Shown: piece after piece, positions 62,777-64,000 of the stretch
How positions within the stretch are numbered: the stretch's first letter is position 1
Layout: each line of letters begins with the position of its first letter
Source: Gammaproteobacteria bacterium
GTDB taxonomy: Bacteria > Pseudomonadota > Gammaproteobacteria > Burkholderiales > Nitrosomonadaceae
Length of the DNA stretch: 64,000 nt
Direction: 5' to 3'
Assembly: GCA_015709615.1 (NCBI GenBank)
Contig: CP054179.1
Location: 1,488,001-1,552,000, forward strand
Made by a program: the position numbers and the translations under genes
The notes under the pieces: model-generated
What the model was told of the DNA's origin: nothing
Seen by the model: only the letters and a program-made list of their open reading frames with translations
The model's database searches: none

Positions 62777-63113
62777 GCAGCACTTTCCCTTCGCGAATCG
62801 CCCGGCCAATCACATGATTCGTTGAATTCTTCCACTGCTCGAATTCATCCCGGCTGTAGAGCAAAATATCCTTGGAAATATTCAATCCCTTCAAAGCGAT
62901 ATACAAACGCGCCGCTTCTTTCCTGCGGCTGCGCTGCGGTGAGAACGGTTCGGTTTCTACAATTAGCAAGTCGACATCGGAATCCGTCCGTGCATCACCC
63001 CTTGCCCGCGAACCAAACAGAATAATGGTTTCCGGAGAAACCTCGCGAACGATGGTATCAACCATCTGCTGCAATAGAATTTTCTCGTCAGTGGTGTCGA
63101 TTGGAGAGGTCAT
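62763..63113 (-). CDS. MNT-type nucleotidyltransferase of an MNT-HEPN pair
   Basis: A 116-residue minimal nucleotidyltransferase with the exact active-site pattern GSRARGDARTDSDVDLLI (G-S-x10-D-x-D). In MntA-HepT pairs this protein adds AMP groups to the HEPN toxin and neutralises it. It begins 27 bases after the insertion sequence, and before that insertion about 26 bases after the upstream gene. Confidence 0.85.
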   Translation of the reverse strand: MTSPIDTTDEKILLQQMVDTIVREVSPETIILFGSRARGDARTDSDVDLLIVETEPFSPQRSRRKEAARLYIALKGLNISKDILLYSRDEFEQWKNSTNHVIGRAIREGKVLHGRP

Positions 63114-63139
63114 TTTGATGTTCTTTTGTTATTTAACAA

Positions 63140-63877
63140 GGGTCTTAGGAAGTTAAAGCGGGTTTAAACGTAACAATTTAAGAATTTCATGATAGAGATT
63201 ATCACGGCGATGATTAAAACGAAATTCGGTTTCTTTCAAGTGCAGGTAGAAAGTATGTTCGGGCACACCATTGAACTTGGCCAAACGTCTTTTAGCAAAA
63301 CTCCAGAAAGACTCGATACCATTAATATGCCGCTCGCCACTGGCAAACTCATTGTCACCATGGTGAACCCTGAAGTGCTTATCAAAGCCGATATCGACCA
63401 ATCCGTCATAACCACGCCATCCATCGGAATGGATTACGGTATCGGGCGCTACATGCCCACGGATAATGGCTTGCAATGTCGCTTTAGAGCAATCTGGAAC
63501 AATCTCTGTATAAACTTTTCCTTGGCGTTTAAGCACACCAAAGACTATTGTTTTGCCATAAGCGCCCCGCCCCCTTTTACCCCTGACTCGCTGGGCACCA
63601 AAGTAAGACTCATCAACTTCTACAGAACCTTGCAGAGGGGATTCAAGTTCGCAATTCTGGGCAATTCGCTGTCGTATTTTAAGATAAATGGTATTGACGG
63701 ATCGGATAGAAATGCCGGTCAATTGGGCTGTGTCAGTAGCAGTAAAATCCATCGAAAAACATCGAATAAGTTGCCTGAATTTTGCTTCTCTGATTCGAGA
63801 ACGAAAATAGTATCTGTTTTTAGCATTCATCTCAGAAAGTTAGCACACTTTAGTAAGTGCTTAACTTCCTAAGACCC
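63140..63877 (-). mobile_element. Complete IS1595-family insertion sequence
   Basis: A 738-base element with perfect 17-base terminal inverted repeats: GGGTCTTAGGAAGTTAA (63140-63156) and TTAACTTCCTAAGACCC (63861-63877). The flanks show a 7-bp direct repeat TTAACAA (63133-63139 and 63878-63884). IS1595 members usually make 8-bp duplications, so either one base has changed or the ends are read one base off. The transposase gene fills almost all of it. Intact ends and frame suggest a recent arrival. Confidence 0.92.
63153..63830 (-). CDS. ISXO2-like transposase (IS1595 family)
   Basis: The 225-residue protein has an N-terminal helix-turn-helix (TDTAQLTGISIRSVNTIYLK), then the DDE-type catalytic core: VEVDESYFGAQRVRGKRGRG, HSDGWRGYDGL and HINGIESFWSFAKRRL. 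This is the ISXO2-like domain of IS1595 elements. The frame is complete with no disruption; the stop lies inside the left inverted repeat. Confidence 0.93.
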   Translation of the reverse strand: MNAKNRYYFRSRIREAKFRQLIRCFSMDFTATDTAQLTGISIRSVNTIYLKIRQRIAQNCELESPLQGSVEVDESYFGAQRVRGKRGRGAYGKTIVFGVLKRQGKVYTEIVPDCSKATLQAIIRGHVAPDTVIHSDGWRGYDGLVDIGFDKHFRVHHGDNEFASGERHINGIESFWSFAKRRLAKFNGVPEHTFYLHLKETEFRFNHRRDNLYHEILKLLRLNPL

Positions 63878-63999
63878 TTAACAATTACTTCCTGACCGTG
63901 CTTAAGTAGCCGTATTTTCTCTGGTGACAATCCCGCATCGAAATGACAGTACACCGCATCACGCACTTGACGATGCAAACTGGCAAGATCATCCGCTTC
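63850..63999 (-). CDS. C-terminal end of an unidentified cas-operon gene, altered by the insertion sequence
   Basis: The last 49 codons of a gene entering from beyond the window end read DDLASLHRQVRDAVYCHFDA, then SPEKIRLLKHGQEVIVK. Removing the insertion sequence and one copy of the duplication places a TAA directly after QEVIVK. With the element present the frame runs on for eight foreign codons (GLRKLSTY) to TAA at 63850. I do not recognise the family. Its original stop lay about 26 bases before the MNT gene, so it was part of the same operon. Confidence 0.6.
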   Translation of the reverse strand, partial: EADDLASLHRQVRDAVYCHFDAGLSPEKIRLLKHGQEVIVKGLRKLSTY

Positions 64000-64000
64000 G

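Overview
The window looks like chromosomal DNA of a betaproteobacterial ammonia oxidiser, most likely a Nitrosomonas-type organism. The reasons are the betaproteobacterial gene orders (ctaC-ctaD-ctaG-DUF2970-ctaE, tolQRAB-pal-cpoB, ruvCAB-yebC), an F-type atp operon headed by atpI, and a secreted cytochrome P460-family haem protein of the kind found in nitrifiers. This is inferred from gene content and remembered families; no database was searched.

Layout. Positions 1-1751 hold the end of an outer-membrane beta-barrel gene and a 4'-phosphopantetheinyl transferase broken at a run of nine A's. Positions 1858-6105 (minus) hold mnmE-yidC-yidD-rnpA-rpmH, normally found beside dnaA, which is absent here. 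Then come trmJ, argB, a CheW-like gene, a BON-domain lipoprotein and an FAD oxidoreductase. Positions 10718-17996 (minus) are an aa3-type cytochrome c oxidase cluster with assembly factors and two small membrane proteins. Positions 18086-25703 carry a Bax-inhibitor-1 family gene, ruvCAB, yebC, glmS and glmU. Positions 25863-32754 are the complete nine-gene atp operon with a clear promoter and terminator. Positions 32873-56985 are mainly housekeeping genes: thiolase, Hpt protein, P460-family cytochrome, tsaD, plsY, folB, TraT-like lipoprotein, queE/queC, the Tol-Pal system, cysM, an HtrA protease, mltA, dsbC and a UbiH-like hydroxylase.

From about 57247 the character changes to an accessory region: a CAT-anticodon tRNA, a CRISPR array of 29 intact 37-nt repeats plus one degenerate end repeat, and a type I-C-like adaptation module (cas2, cas1, cas4). 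A ribbon-helix-helix/MazF-like toxin-antitoxin pair sits on the opposite strand between cas1 and cas4, an MNT-HEPN pair is translationally coupled to cas4, and a complete IS1595-family insertion sequence lies in the last codons of the next upstream gene. No CRISPR effector genes are inside the window. This layered defence/addiction locus is the best candidate for an unusual system.

A second surprise is start-codon use. ruvC and mnmE both lack ATG/GTG/TTG at the position where the conserved N-terminus begins, but have ATC and ATA exactly there, each with a well-placed Shine-Dalgarno sequence. For ruvC the ATC start reproduces the canonical catalytic numbering D7/E66/D138/D141. Either AUN starts are really used or two start codons carry sequence errors; the poly-A frameshift near 1384 leaves the same question open.
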